A DNA stretch of 6,503 bases from Candidatus Cloacimonadota bacterium (GCA_003647765.1 QMNM01000088.1:1-6503), one strand, 5' to 3'. Counted from the stretch's first letter, positions 1 to 6,382 are shown. Translations and numbers: made by a program. The notes: generated from the sequence alone by a model not told the origin.

Positions 1-136
1 AATAATATCTGTCAAAAATAATAATCTTTCTCTGTGTTCTTTGCGACTCCGCGGTGTAAACCATTTTACCGAAGACCCGTCTCCTTTGTCTTCTTTTTCA
101 CCGCAAAGACGCGGAGAACGCAGAGATTTTTAATTA
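1..136. repeat. 135-bp imperfect palindromic repeat, copy A
   Basis: This is the first of two near-identical non-coding elements; position 1 corresponds to position 205 of the second copy. The two differ at three bases (30/234, 79/283, 123/327) plus a one-T length change near the right end. The outer arms are 29-56 and 99-126, two 28-nt sequences that are inverted repeats of each other with about 22 of 28 positions paired. The loop holds two smaller stems, GTAAA/TTTAC (56-60 with 65-69) and GAAGAC/GTCTTC (71-76 with 88-93). The element may begin before the window. The 137-204 spacer to the next copy is AT-rich with A and T runs and shows no gene. I read this as a dispersed palindromic intergenic repeat; mobility is not shown. 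Confidence 0.85.
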
Positions 137-204
137 CTTTTTTAATAAAAAAAAACTTTATAAAGAACCATTTTGAAAAATCCTTATTTATCATTTTTTA
201 TTAT

Positions 205-340
205 AATAATATCTGTCAAAAATAATAATCTTTTTCTGTGTTCTTTGCGACTCCGCGGTGTAAACCATTTTACCGAAGACCCATCTCCTTTGTCTTCTTT
301 TTCACCGCAAAGACGCGGAGAACGCAAAGATTTTAATTAA
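205..340. repeat. 135-bp imperfect palindromic repeat, copy B
   Basis: Second copy of the element at 1-136, in the same orientation, with arms at 233-260 and 303-330. It ends just beyond the stop codon of the mvhD-like gene. An mvhD transcript (minus strand) would therefore run straight into a long, imperfect, branched hairpin. No clean GC stem followed by a T run is present, so I do not call it a rho-independent terminator, although it could protect or process the 3' end of the transcript. Confidence 0.85.
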
Positions 341-345
341 ATTAT

Positions 346-804
346 TTATTTTCTCTGTGTTCTTTGCGACTCCGCGGTGGATGTATTTTCCGTAAAATTC
401 ATTTTTGGTATAGCCCCTAAACTTTTTATTTGTTCAACAAATTCCTTCATAGTGTTTGCGAACTTTCTTCCTTCACTGGCAGAAATCCATTCAAGACGCA
501 AACGGTTTGGGTTAATTCCCATCTGGTCTAAATATTTCTTAAGCAAAATTACTCTTCGTTGTGTTTTATAATTTCCAGTTTGGTAATGACAGTCACCGGG
601 ATGGCAACCTCCGATAAAAACTCCATCCGCACCTTTTTTAAATGCCAACAAAATGTATTGTGGATCAACACGGGAAGAACATAATGTTTTTATTACAACC
701 CCATTTGGAGGATACTTCATTCTGGATGTTCCAGCTAAATCAGCTCCAGCATAAGTGCACCATTTGCAAAGAAAACATACTATCTTTGGTTCAAAGTCAT
801 TCAT
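346..804 (-). CDS. mvhD: MvhD-type hydrogenase/Hdr iron-sulfur (delta) subunit
   Basis: This 152-residue protein belongs to the MvhD/FlpD family, the small [2Fe-2S] subunit that carries electrons from a hydrogenase, formate dehydrogenase or similar donor to HdrA. The hallmark motifs are intact: C13-x-x-C16 followed by TYAGADLAG, RMKYPPN, C42 in LCSSRVDP, GGCHPGDCHY (C67, C72), GNYK, and RLEWISASEG near the end. The ATG is preceded by GAGAGG about seven bases upstream, and an in-frame TAA lies at 828-826, so the start is well supported. The last residues (about S142-K152, ending AESQRTQRK) are encoded by a copy of the nearby palindromic repeat and are unlikely to be ancestral; the family fold should end near SLGAIPK. 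It lies about 510 bp downstream of hdrA, with a four-helix-bundle gene between them. It probably serves one or both HdrA proteins of this operon. Confidence 0.93.
   Translation of the reverse strand: MNDFEPKIVCFLCKWCTYAGADLAGTSRMKYPPNGVVIKTLCSSRVDPQYILLAFKKGADGVFIGGCHPGDCHYQTGNYKTQRRVILLKKYLDQMGINPNRLRLEWISASEGRKFANTMKEFVEQIKSLGAIPKMNFTENTSTAESQRTQRK
351..379. repeat. Half-copy of the palindromic repeat inside the mvhD 3' end
   Basis: Positions 352-379 match the left arm of the elements at 1-136 and 205-340 exactly as that arm reads in copy A (TCTCTGTGTTCTTTGCG and so on, ending GCGGTG). Only the left arm is present; the loop and right arm are missing. On the minus strand this arm is translated as the last ten or eleven residues of the MvhD-like protein, and the stop codon lies immediately beyond it. 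The repeat therefore overlaps, and probably extends, a coding region. Confidence 0.85.
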
Positions 805-828
805 CTTTTTCCTCTCTTGATATGTTTA

Positions 829-860
829 TGGGTAGATGAGTAAATGGGTAGATGAGCATA
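829..860. repeat. Tandem 16-bp (octamer-based) repeat, left flank of four-helix gene
   Basis: Two adjacent 16-bp units, TGGGTAGATGAGTAAA and TGGGTAGATGAGCATA. On the minus strand they resolve into 8-bp units alternating CTCATCTA and CCCATTTA-like. The same octamers occur on the plus strand at 1282-1322, on the other side of the four-helix-bundle gene, so the two blocks form inverted flanks. The lower edge abuts an in-frame TAA (828-826) just upstream of the mvhD start. Confidence 0.85.
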
Positions 861-884
861 AAAATATAAGGACATTGATTTCAT

Positions 885-1241
885 TTACTTAATTTTGGTT
901 TTGACATATTTAATAAAATTCAATAATTTTTTTCTTAAAATCTCTATGGAATTAATCATATCAAGCGAATCTAAATACCCAATTTTATTTGCTATAATGA
1001 CTTGGGTTTCAAGTTCTGAAAGAGAGCCTAAACTAATATACAAAAATTGGATAAATTCCTTTTCTGAATTTCTTGCGGCACCTTCGGCTATATTAGATGG
1101 AATTGAAACAGCAGCTCTTCGCATTTGGGAAGTTAAACCATAAATCTCCTCCTTGGGAAAGCCGATGGTTGCTTTGTATATTTTTTCAACGAGTTCAATT
1201 CCCAATTTCCAGACATCTAAATCTTTATGAGTTCTTACCAT
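885..1241 (-). CDS. Four-helix bundle protein (23S rRNA intervening-sequence type)
   Basis: This 118-residue protein matches the four-helix-bundle family first known from 23S rRNA intervening sequences (S23/IVP) and now found widely in bacterial genomes. Its biochemical function is not settled. Family signatures are DLDVWKLGIELV at the N terminus, LTSQMRRAAVSIPSNIAEG around residues 36-54, FIQFLYISLGSLSELETQ in the third helix, and NKIGYL. There is no signal peptide or membrane segment. The start is ATG with a weak AAGG about eight bases upstream. It sits between hdrA and mvhD on the same strand, enclosed by octamer repeats in inverted orientation, and has no obvious metabolic link to either neighbour. 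It looks like an insertion into the operon. It is not inside an rRNA gene here. Length and motifs are complete, so it is probably intact. Confidence 0.92.
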   Translation of the reverse strand: MVRTHKDLDVWKLGIELVEKIYKATIGFPKEEIYGLTSQMRRAAVSIPSNIAEGAARNSEKEFIQFLYISLGSLSELETQVIIANKIGYLDSLDMINSIEILRKKLLNFIKYVKTKIK

Positions 1242-1280
1242 TTTTTATACCTTATTCTTTCTTTTTCTTCACCCTAAATT

Positions 1281-1322
1281 TACCCATCCACCCATTTTCC
1301 CATTTACTCATCTACTCATTCA
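1281..1322. repeat. Octamer repeat block, right flank of four-helix gene
   Basis: A run of 8-9-bp units on the plus strand: ACCCATCC, ACCCATTTT, CCCATTTA, CTCATCTA, CTCATTCA. Positions 1303-1318 match the reverse complement of the 829-844 unit at 15 of 16 bases, so this is an inverted counterpart of the block on the other side of the four-helix gene. It overlaps the hdrA stop codon (1318-1316), which lies inside one of the octamers. Confidence 0.8.
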
Positions 1323-3268
1323 TTCAATATCACATTTATCATATTATATATTTGCTTATCCGTCAGATTTTTCTGCTGAGATGCTCCAGAAGGGCAAGCA
1401 CTGATGCAAGCTCCACAACCTTCACAAAGAACATCATTCACACTAGCAATTTTTTCAATCTCATCAAATTCACGAGCGCCATAAGGGCAGGTTCCAATGC
1501 AAATTTTACATCCTGAACACAAATCTTTATCAACAGTGGCTATGATAGGGGAATGATATATTTTATCACTGGAAAGTAAAGCAAGTGCTTTTGCAGCTGC
1601 ACCGGAAGCTTGAGAAACCGAATCTGGAATATCTTTTGGTCCTTGAGAAGCACCAGCAAGATAGAATCCAGCTTGTAAGCTTTCAACAGGTCGCAATTTC
1701 GGATGTGCTTCAACTAAGAATCCAGCCTCATCTGTATTTAATTTTAATCTTTTAACTAATTCATCAGTTCCATAGCTTGGCACAATTCCCATTGCCAATA
1801 CAACCATATCTGCGGTTATCTCTATCTTTTTTCCAGAAAGTGTATCCATTCCATGAACTATCATTTTGTCGCCTTCTTTATAAATTCTGGCAACTTTACC
1901 TTTAATGTAAAGAATTTCTTCTTCTGAAACTGCTTGTTGAACAAACTCTTCGTATCTCTTACCACCTGAACGAATATCAATATAGAAAATATAAGGCTGT
2001 CCATCTGAAACTTTATGCTTGTAAAGTTTAGCGTGCTTCAGCGTATACATACAGCAGATTTTGGAGCAATAGGACAGATGTCTTTCCGGGTCTCTTGAGC
2101 CTGAACATTGTACAAAGACGATTTCTTTTGGAATTTTGCCATCGGACGGTCGTCTCATTTCTCCACCTGTTGGACCTGTTGCAGAAAGGATTCTTTCAAA
2201 TTGCAAACTTGTAATCACATCAGGATATTTTCCATAACCATATTCTGCCATATTTTCAACAGGATACAAATCATAACCAGAAGCGACAACAATTGCACCG
2301 ATTTTTTCTTCAAAAATTTCAGGTTTTGCATCGTAATTTATTGCGTCTGCTTCACATTTTTCACGACATTTTCCACAAGCAATTGGTTCAAGACCCAAAC
2401 AATTTTCAACATCAAGGGTATATGTGGCTGGAATCGCTTGTGGAAATGGAATATAGATTGCCTTGCGCCAGGATAGGCCTTCTTCTTGCTCATTTGGAAC
2501 TAAAACAGGACAGACATCAGTGCAGTCATCACATAGATTACATTTATCAGGGTCTACATACTGGGCTTTTCTTTTTATCTTTACATTGAAATTTCCAATA
2601 TATCCTTCAACTGATTCTACTTCACTATTAACATAAAGTTTGATGTTTTTATGCTTGCTGAGTTGAACCATCTTTGGAGTCAAGATGCATTGAGAGCAAT
2701 CCAATGTGGGAAATGTTTCGGAAAGTTGTATCATATGTCCACCAATGGAAGGGTTTTTTTCAACAACAGTAACCTCATATCCTGCATCAGCAATATCAAG
2801 TGCAGACTGAATTCCAGCAATGCCTGCACCGATTACCAATGCTTTTTTTGTTACAGGAGCTGATACCGGGAATAATGACTCATTGAGTTTCAACTTCTCA
2901 ATGGCAGTTTTGATAATTAGATTCGCTTTTCTTGTTGCTTCTTCTTTATTTGTATGAACCCAACTGCATTGTTCACGAATATTAGCAATTTCACATTGAT
3001 ATTGGTTTAATCCTGATTCTTCTATCACACCTTGAAATGTGGATTCATGAAGCGTAGGAGAACAAGCTGCAACAACCACAGCGTCTAAATTTTTCTTCTT
3101 AATGGCTTCTTTTATTAAATTTTGTCCAGGGTCTGAACACATAAACATATAGTTTTCAATATGTGCAACTCCTGGATAATCTGCAAGTTGCTCTGTTAAT
3201 TTTTCTACATCAACAGTATCTTTGATATTTACACCGCAGTGGCAAACAAAAACACCGATTTTTTTCAT
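1316..3268 (-). CDS. hdrA: HdrA, stand-alone heterodisulfide reductase subunit A
   Basis: A 650-residue HdrA, the cytoplasmic FAD/iron-sulfur subunit that performs flavin-based electron bifurcation or confurcation in Hdr-type complexes. The N-terminal domain (1-135) has VCHCG (C9, C11), MCSDPGQ (C44), C69, C92 and C101. The FAD domain begins with GAGIAGIQ at 147-154, then VEKNPSIGGHM and LDCSQC (C191, C194). An inserted ferredoxin domain follows: C243, C246, C249, C253 and then C290, C298, C301, C305. YCSKICCMYT lies in the second half of the FAD domain. The C terminus is a 2[4Fe-4S] ferredoxin with C584, C587, C590, C594 and C615, C618, C621, C625. Length and architecture are those of a full HdrA. 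The ATG has a strong AGAGGA site. It aligns without gaps to the HdrA part of the upstream gene, so the pair arose by duplication. The stop codon sits inside an octamer repeat. No HdrB or HdrC is visible. Confidence 0.96.
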   Translation of the reverse strand: MKKIGVFVCHCGVNIKDTVDVEKLTEQLADYPGVAHIENYMFMCSDPGQNLIKEAIKKKNLDAVVVAACSPTLHESTFQGVIEESGLNQYQCEIANIREQCSWVHTNKEEATRKANLIIKTAIEKLKLNESLFPVSAPVTKKALVIGAGIAGIQSALDIADAGYEVTVVEKNPSIGGHMIQLSETFPTLDCSQCILTPKMVQLSKHKNIKLYVNSEVESVEGYIGNFNVKIKRKAQYVDPDKCNLCDDCTDVCPVLVPNEQEEGLSWRKAIYIPFPQAIPATYTLDVENCLGLEPIACGKCREKCEADAINYDAKPEIFEEKIGAIVVASGYDLYPVENMAEYGYGKYPDVITSLQFERILSATGPTGGEMRRPSDGKIPKEIVFVQCSGSRDPERHLSYCSKICCMYTLKHAKLYKHKVSDGQPYIFYIDIRSGGKRYEEFVQQAVSEEEILYIKGKVARIYKEGDKMIVHGMDTLSGKKIEITADMVVLAMGIVPSYGTDELVKRLKLNTDEAGFLVEAHPKLRPVESLQAGFYLAGASQGPKDIPDSVSQASGAAAKALALLSSDKIYHSPIIATVDKDLCSGCKICIGTCPYGAREFDEIEKIASVNDVLCEGCGACISACPSGASQQKNLTDKQIYNMINVILNE

Positions 3269-3278
3269 TTTTCCTCTA
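3269..3278 (-). promoter_or_regulatory. Shine-Dalgarno overlapping upstream stop (coupling site)
   Basis: On the minus strand the upstream gene ends in TAG, which runs directly into GAGGAAAA and then the ATG of the second hdrA. The ribosome-binding site therefore shares bases with the stop codon, and the intergenic gap is only 7 bp. This arrangement usually gives translational coupling, which would help keep the two HdrA proteins in fixed ratio. Confidence 0.75.
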
Positions 3279-5669
3279 ATTTAATGATTCCCATCTCTTT
3301 GACTGGACTGGACCCTGCTCTTTAAGATATTTAACAAATGTATCAATAAAACCAGCGAATCCTTTTGCTTGCCTGCCTGCATACCATTCTAATTTTATTC
3401 TTTCAGGATTTAGTCCAGCATCTTTTATTTTCTTTTTAAGAGCATTTACTCTTTCTTTTGTTTTCTTACTCGCTCCGGGATAAGGAGATTCGCCAGGATG
3501 ACTTCCACTTATCAGCACACCATCAGCCCCATTTTTTATTGCATATAAAATATGTTTGTCGTCTAACATTGAAATTGAAAGAAGTCTAATTATTAGAGCA
3601 TTTGGTTTATATTCCATTCTTCCGATACCAGCAAGGTCTGCTGCCTGATAAGCACCAATATTACTAAAAAAGCACACAATTTTTGGCTCAAATTCTTTAC
3701 TTTTTACAACCTTCTTATCCTTTCCTAATATAGCATCTATCATATTATAAATTTGCTGGTCAGAGAGGTTCTTTTGCTCTAATGCATCTTCAGGACATTC
3801 CGGAATGCAAAAGCCACATCCTTTACATTTCATTTCATCAATGACAGCGATATTTTGAACTTCATCAATAGTAATTGCATCAAAAGGACATTTCTCAATA
3901 CAATCTCCACAGCCATTGCATTTTTTATCATTAACTTTTACAACAACTGGCGATTTTTCTATAGTATCATGAGCCAATAATGATAACGCTTTTGAAGCCG
4001 CGCCAGAAGCCTGTGCAACAGTTTCAGGTATATCTTTTGGTGCCTGACATGTTCCGGCAAGGAAAAATCCAGGATTAACAGTTTCTACTGGTCGTAATTT
4101 AGGATGTGCTTCTGTCAGAAATCCTGATGTTCCTTCTGAAAGATTAAGTTTTCTTGCCAGTTCATCAGTTCCAAAACTTGGTATCATTCCTAATGCGAGA
4201 ACTACCATATCCACTTTGGCTTCAATTTTTTTGCCGGAGAGAGTGTCAAAAGCATTGATAATCATTTTATCATTTTCTTTATAAATACGGGATACCTTAC
4301 CTCGGATATAAACTAACTTTTGCTCCAATTGTGCTGTTTGGATAAACTCTTCATAATCTTTTCCAGTTGCTCTAATATCAATATAAAAGATATATGCCTG
4401 TCCATCTGGCACCTTATTTTTAAACATTTTTGCCTGTTTTGATGTATACATACAGCAGATTTTTGAACAATGAGAAAGATGTCTTTCCGGGTCTCGTGAG
4501 CCAGCACATTGAACAAAAGCAATTTCCTTTACCGGCTTTCCATCGGATGGTCGTAACATTTTTCCACCTGATGGACCAACAGCAAAGATAAGCCTTTCAA
4601 ATTGCAGTCCACTAACAACATCCGGATATTTTCCATAACCATATTCTCCAATATTTTCCATAGGATATAAATCATATCCAGTTGCAACTATTACTGCTCC
4701 AACATTTTTTTCCATAGTTTCATCTTTTGCATCATAATTGATAGCACCTTCCTTACAGGCATCTTTGCATTTTCCACAAGCAATTGGGTTTAATCCCAAA
4801 CAATTATCAATATCCAATGTATATGTATATGGAATCACTTGTGGAAACGACATATAAACTGCCTTACGATATGAAAGCCCTTCCTCGTATTCATCCGGAA
4901 CAAGTACAGGACAAACATCTACACAATCTCCGCAGCCAGTGCATATTTCTGGGTTAATATATTGTGCTTTTCTTTTAATTTTGACCTTAAAATTACCCAC
5001 AGCACCGTCAATTGATTCTATTTCGCTATTAACGAAGAGGTCAATATTCTCGTTCTGGTCAACTTGAACCATTTTAGGAGTCAGAATACATTGTGAACAA
5101 TCAAGTGTTGGAAAGGTTACTGATAATTGAATCATATGCCCACCAATGTATGGTCTCTTTTCCACTAAAAAAACTTTATGCCCTGCATCAGCAATGTCCA
5201 ATGCCGCCTGAATCCCTGCAATTCCAGCACCTATTACTAATACATTCTTATTTGTTGGTGAAGATATTGGATATAGTGATTCATTCAATTTCAGCTTTTC
5301 AATCATAGATTTTATGATAAGAATCGCTTTTTTTGTAGCCTGTTCTCTATTAGAATGAACCCAACTGCATTGCTCTCTGATATTGGCTATTTCACATTGA
5401 TATGGATTTAATCCAGCAGATGCGGCCGCTTTCCTGAAAGTTGCTTCATGCATTGTGGGTGAACAACTTGCTACAATTACCCCATCCAATTTTTTCTCTT
5501 TTATTGCATCCTTTATCATTTTCTGCCCGGGGTCAGAACACATAAAAGTATAATCAGTGCTATAGATAACGCCGCTATAATTGCCGATTTCTTTGGCAAC
5601 CCTCTCCACATCCACTGTATCAGCAATATTTTCGCCACAATGGCAAATAAAAACTCCGATTCTTTTCAT
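3276..5669 (-). CDS. hdrA: HdrA fused to a cysteine-less MvhD-like domain
   Basis: A 797-residue fusion. Residues 1-650 are a complete HdrA: CHCG at 9-12, MCSDPGQ at 43-49, GAGIAGIQ (FAD) at 147-154, LDCSQC, the inserted ferredoxin beginning ICTGCGDCVDVCP (C243 onward), HCSKICCMYT, and two C-terminal clusters (CNGCGDCIEKCP, CKGCGFCIPECP). After a lysine-rich linker (about 649-659) comes an MvhD-like domain, from FEPKIVCFF at 660 to about 785. HdrA-MvhD fusions are known, for example in Methanosarcina HdrA2, and QmoB of sulfate reducers has a related plan. Unusually, the MvhD cysteines are gone: positions matching C13, C16, C42, C67 and C72 of the free MvhD are S669, G672, S698, S723 and S728. 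This domain cannot bind the usual [2Fe-2S] cluster through those ligands. The ATG has AAGAGG five bases upstream. It is the first hdr gene of the operon seen here. Confidence 0.95.
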   Translation of the reverse strand: MKRIGVFICHCGENIADTVDVERVAKEIGNYSGVIYSTDYTFMCSDPGQKMIKDAIKEKKLDGVIVASCSPTMHEATFRKAAASAGLNPYQCEIANIREQCSWVHSNREQATKKAILIIKSMIEKLKLNESLYPISSPTNKNVLVIGAGIAGIQAALDIADAGHKVFLVEKRPYIGGHMIQLSVTFPTLDCSQCILTPKMVQVDQNENIDLFVNSEIESIDGAVGNFKVKIKRKAQYINPEICTGCGDCVDVCPVLVPDEYEEGLSYRKAVYMSFPQVIPYTYTLDIDNCLGLNPIACGKCKDACKEGAINYDAKDETMEKNVGAVIVATGYDLYPMENIGEYGYGKYPDVVSGLQFERLIFAVGPSGGKMLRPSDGKPVKEIAFVQCAGSRDPERHLSHCSKICCMYTSKQAKMFKNKVPDGQAYIFYIDIRATGKDYEEFIQTAQLEQKLVYIRGKVSRIYKENDKMIINAFDTLSGKKIEAKVDMVVLALGMIPSFGTDELARKLNLSEGTSGFLTEAHPKLRPVETVNPGFFLAGTCQAPKDIPETVAQASGAASKALSLLAHDTIEKSPVVVKVNDKKCNGCGDCIEKCPFDAITIDEVQNIAVIDEMKCKGCGFCIPECPEDALEQKNLSDQQIYNMIDAILGKDKKVVKSKEFEPKIVCFFSNIGAYQAADLAGIGRMEYKPNALIIRLLSISMLDDKHILYAIKNGADGVLISGSHPGESPYPGASKKTKERVNALKKKIKDAGLNPERIKLEWYAGRQAKGFAGFIDTFVKYLKEQGPVQSKRWESLN

Positions 5670-5686
5670 TATAACCTCTTAATATA

Positions 5687-5816
5687 TTTAGCCACCAAGA
5701 ACACTAAGAAACACGAAAGATTAAAACATTTTTTTAGCCACCAAGAACACTAAGAAACACGAAAAAGTTGATACATCTTTTAGCCACCAAGAACACTAAA
5801 AAACACGAAAAAGTTG
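5687..5816. repeat. 46-bp tandem repeat array, left (three units)
   Basis: Three copies of a 28-bp core (GCCACCAAGAACACTAAG and ten more bases ending CACGAAA) start at 5691, 5737 and 5783, exactly 46 bp apart. The third core has one G-to-A change. The 18-bp stretch between cores is AAGTTGATACATCTTTTA after copy 2 and diverges after copies 1 and 3. Inside the core the beats CACCAAGAA, CACTAAGAAA and CACGAAA repeat about every 9-10 bases. The first unit ends 18 bp from the start codon of the fused hdrA, so the array forms most of that operon's leader. Confidence 0.92.
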
Positions 5817-5849
5817 AACTGGTCTGATATATGAAAGTTATCACCAGTT
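5817..5849 (-). terminator. Hairpin after the GxxExxY gene, possible terminator
   Basis: AACTGG (5817-5822) pairs with CCAGTT (5844-5849) and TGATA (5825-5829) pairs with TATCA (5839-5843), giving an 11-bp stem with a 2-nt bulge and a 9-nt loop. It begins about 10 bp beyond the GxxExxY stop codon on the minus strand and is followed after a few bases by TTTTT. It could be a weak terminator for that gene or an operator/leader structure for the hdr operon. The stem is not GC-rich and the T run is short and offset. Confidence 0.4.
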
Positions 5850-5856
5850 TTATAGT

Positions 5857-5897
5857 TTTTAATCTTTTAGCGATTCTTCGCGTCCTTCGTGGCTTAT
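5857..5897 (+). repeat. Diverged copy of the AATCTTT...GTGGC repeat at GxxExxY 3' end
   Basis: Reads on the plus strand from TTTTAATCTTTTAGCGATT (5857-5875) through CTTCGCGTCCTTCGTGGC to an AT stretch. It aligns with the first 46-bp unit read on the minus strand, which also begins TTTTAATCTTT (5726-5716) and ends GGTGGCTAAATAT. On the minus strand it encodes the last 12-13 residues of the GxxExxY protein (SHEGREESLKD) and its stop codon. Its first 19 bp recur exactly at 6356-6374. Confidence 0.75.
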
Positions 5898-6323
5898 ATC
5901 ATCCTTTTTGTTTTCAATAAATGTTCTGATATATCTTCTCCATTCCAATTTTTCATGACTACCAAAATTAATTAATATTCCAACTTTCATTCCTGTTGCC
6001 TTTAAATAATTTATTATCTGAGCTTCTTCTACTTTTGTTAATTTAGGGATACACTTAAATTCAACTATGATTTTGCCATATCCAATGTAATCAGCGATAA
6101 ACTCTTTTTTTAATTTTTGGTTTTTATAGTAAACAGGTATCTTAACTTGCGTTTCGTATGGTATCTGTCTTTTACTTGATTCAATTACCATTGCTTCTTC
6201 ATAGACCGATTCTAAGAATCCAGGGCCAAGTTCTTTATGTATTTCAATTGCAGCACCTATTATTCTGTAGACTTCTTTCGCATATAACAAATCTTTGTTC
6301 ACTTTTTTAGCCTTCCTTCTCAT
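5859..6323 (-). CDS. GxxExxY-family protein (PD-(D/E)XK nuclease-like)
   Basis: A 154-residue member of the GxxExxY family, a small PD-(D/E)XK nuclease-like fold that is widespread and of unproven function. Visible signatures are AAIEIHKELGPGFLESVYEEAM (the name motif is GFLESVY), a mid-protein EFIADYIG and IVEFKC supplying candidate D and E-x-K residues, then INYLKATGMKVGILINFG and EWRRYIRTF near the end. There is no signal or membrane segment. The annotated ATG has AAGGAAGG directly upstream with short spacing. A GTG at 6302-6300 (eighth codon) has AGAAGGAAGG about eight bases upstream and is a plausible alternative start. The C terminus past about residue 141 is encoded by a repeat element and is probably not part of the fold. 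The gene sits between two arrays of the same 46-bp repeat, is separate from the hdr operon in theme, and looks like an inserted accessory gene. Confidence 0.92.
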   Translation of the reverse strand: MRRKAKKVNKDLLYAKEVYRIIGAAIEIHKELGPGFLESVYEEAMVIESSKRQIPYETQVKIPVYYKNQKLKKEFIADYIGYGKIIVEFKCIPKLTKVEEAQIINYLKATGMKVGILINFGSHEKLEWRRYIRTFIENKKDDISHEGREESLKD

Positions 6324-6355
6324 CCTTCCTTGCTTACATCAAATTTGACAGTTTC

Positions 6356-6374
6356 TTTTAATCTTTTAGCGATT
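6356..6374 (+). repeat. 19-bp direct repeat partner upstream of GxxExxY
   Basis: TTTTAATCTTTTAGCGATT, identical to 5857-5875 and in the same orientation, 499 bp apart. The pair brackets the whole GxxExxY gene. Here it is followed by an AT run and then the right-hand 46-bp array, so only the start of the repeat element is present. It resembles the footprint of an insertion or of recombination between repeats, but 19 bp is longer than usual target duplications. Confidence 0.7.
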
Positions 6375-6382
6375 TTTTTATA

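Noticed and set aside
34-225. Small plus-strand reading frame with a charged middle
   Set aside because: It lies entirely on the palindromic repeat and AT-rich spacer, has no ribosome-binding site, and resembles no protein family.
205-340. Rho-independent terminator for the operon
   Set aside because: The stem is long and imperfect with a 42-nt branched loop and no adjacent T run in the right orientation; it is better treated as a dispersed repeat.
885-1241. Evidence for a 23S rRNA intervening sequence
   Set aside because: The protein is of that family, but the flanks are hdrA and mvhD, not rRNA.
1097-2863. Several plus-strand reading frames opposite hdrA and the four-helix gene
   Set aside because: They are antisense shadows of strongly recognisable genes; their sequences are rich in Cys, His and Phe and lack domain motifs.
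3276-5669. Assignment of the fusion as QmoB
   Set aside because: QmoB has a related HdrA-MvhD plan, but no QmoA, QmoC or AprAB gene is visible and the neighbour is a full-length HdrA, so an Hdr-type complex is the safer call.
5675-5697. TATATT at 5686-5681 as a -10 box for the fused hdrA
   Set aside because: It abuts the Shine-Dalgarno site, which would leave almost no leader, and no -35 box lies at proper spacing.
6342-6380. TTGACA on the plus strand as a promoter
   Set aside because: No -10 box lies 16-18 bp downstream and no plus-strand gene follows.
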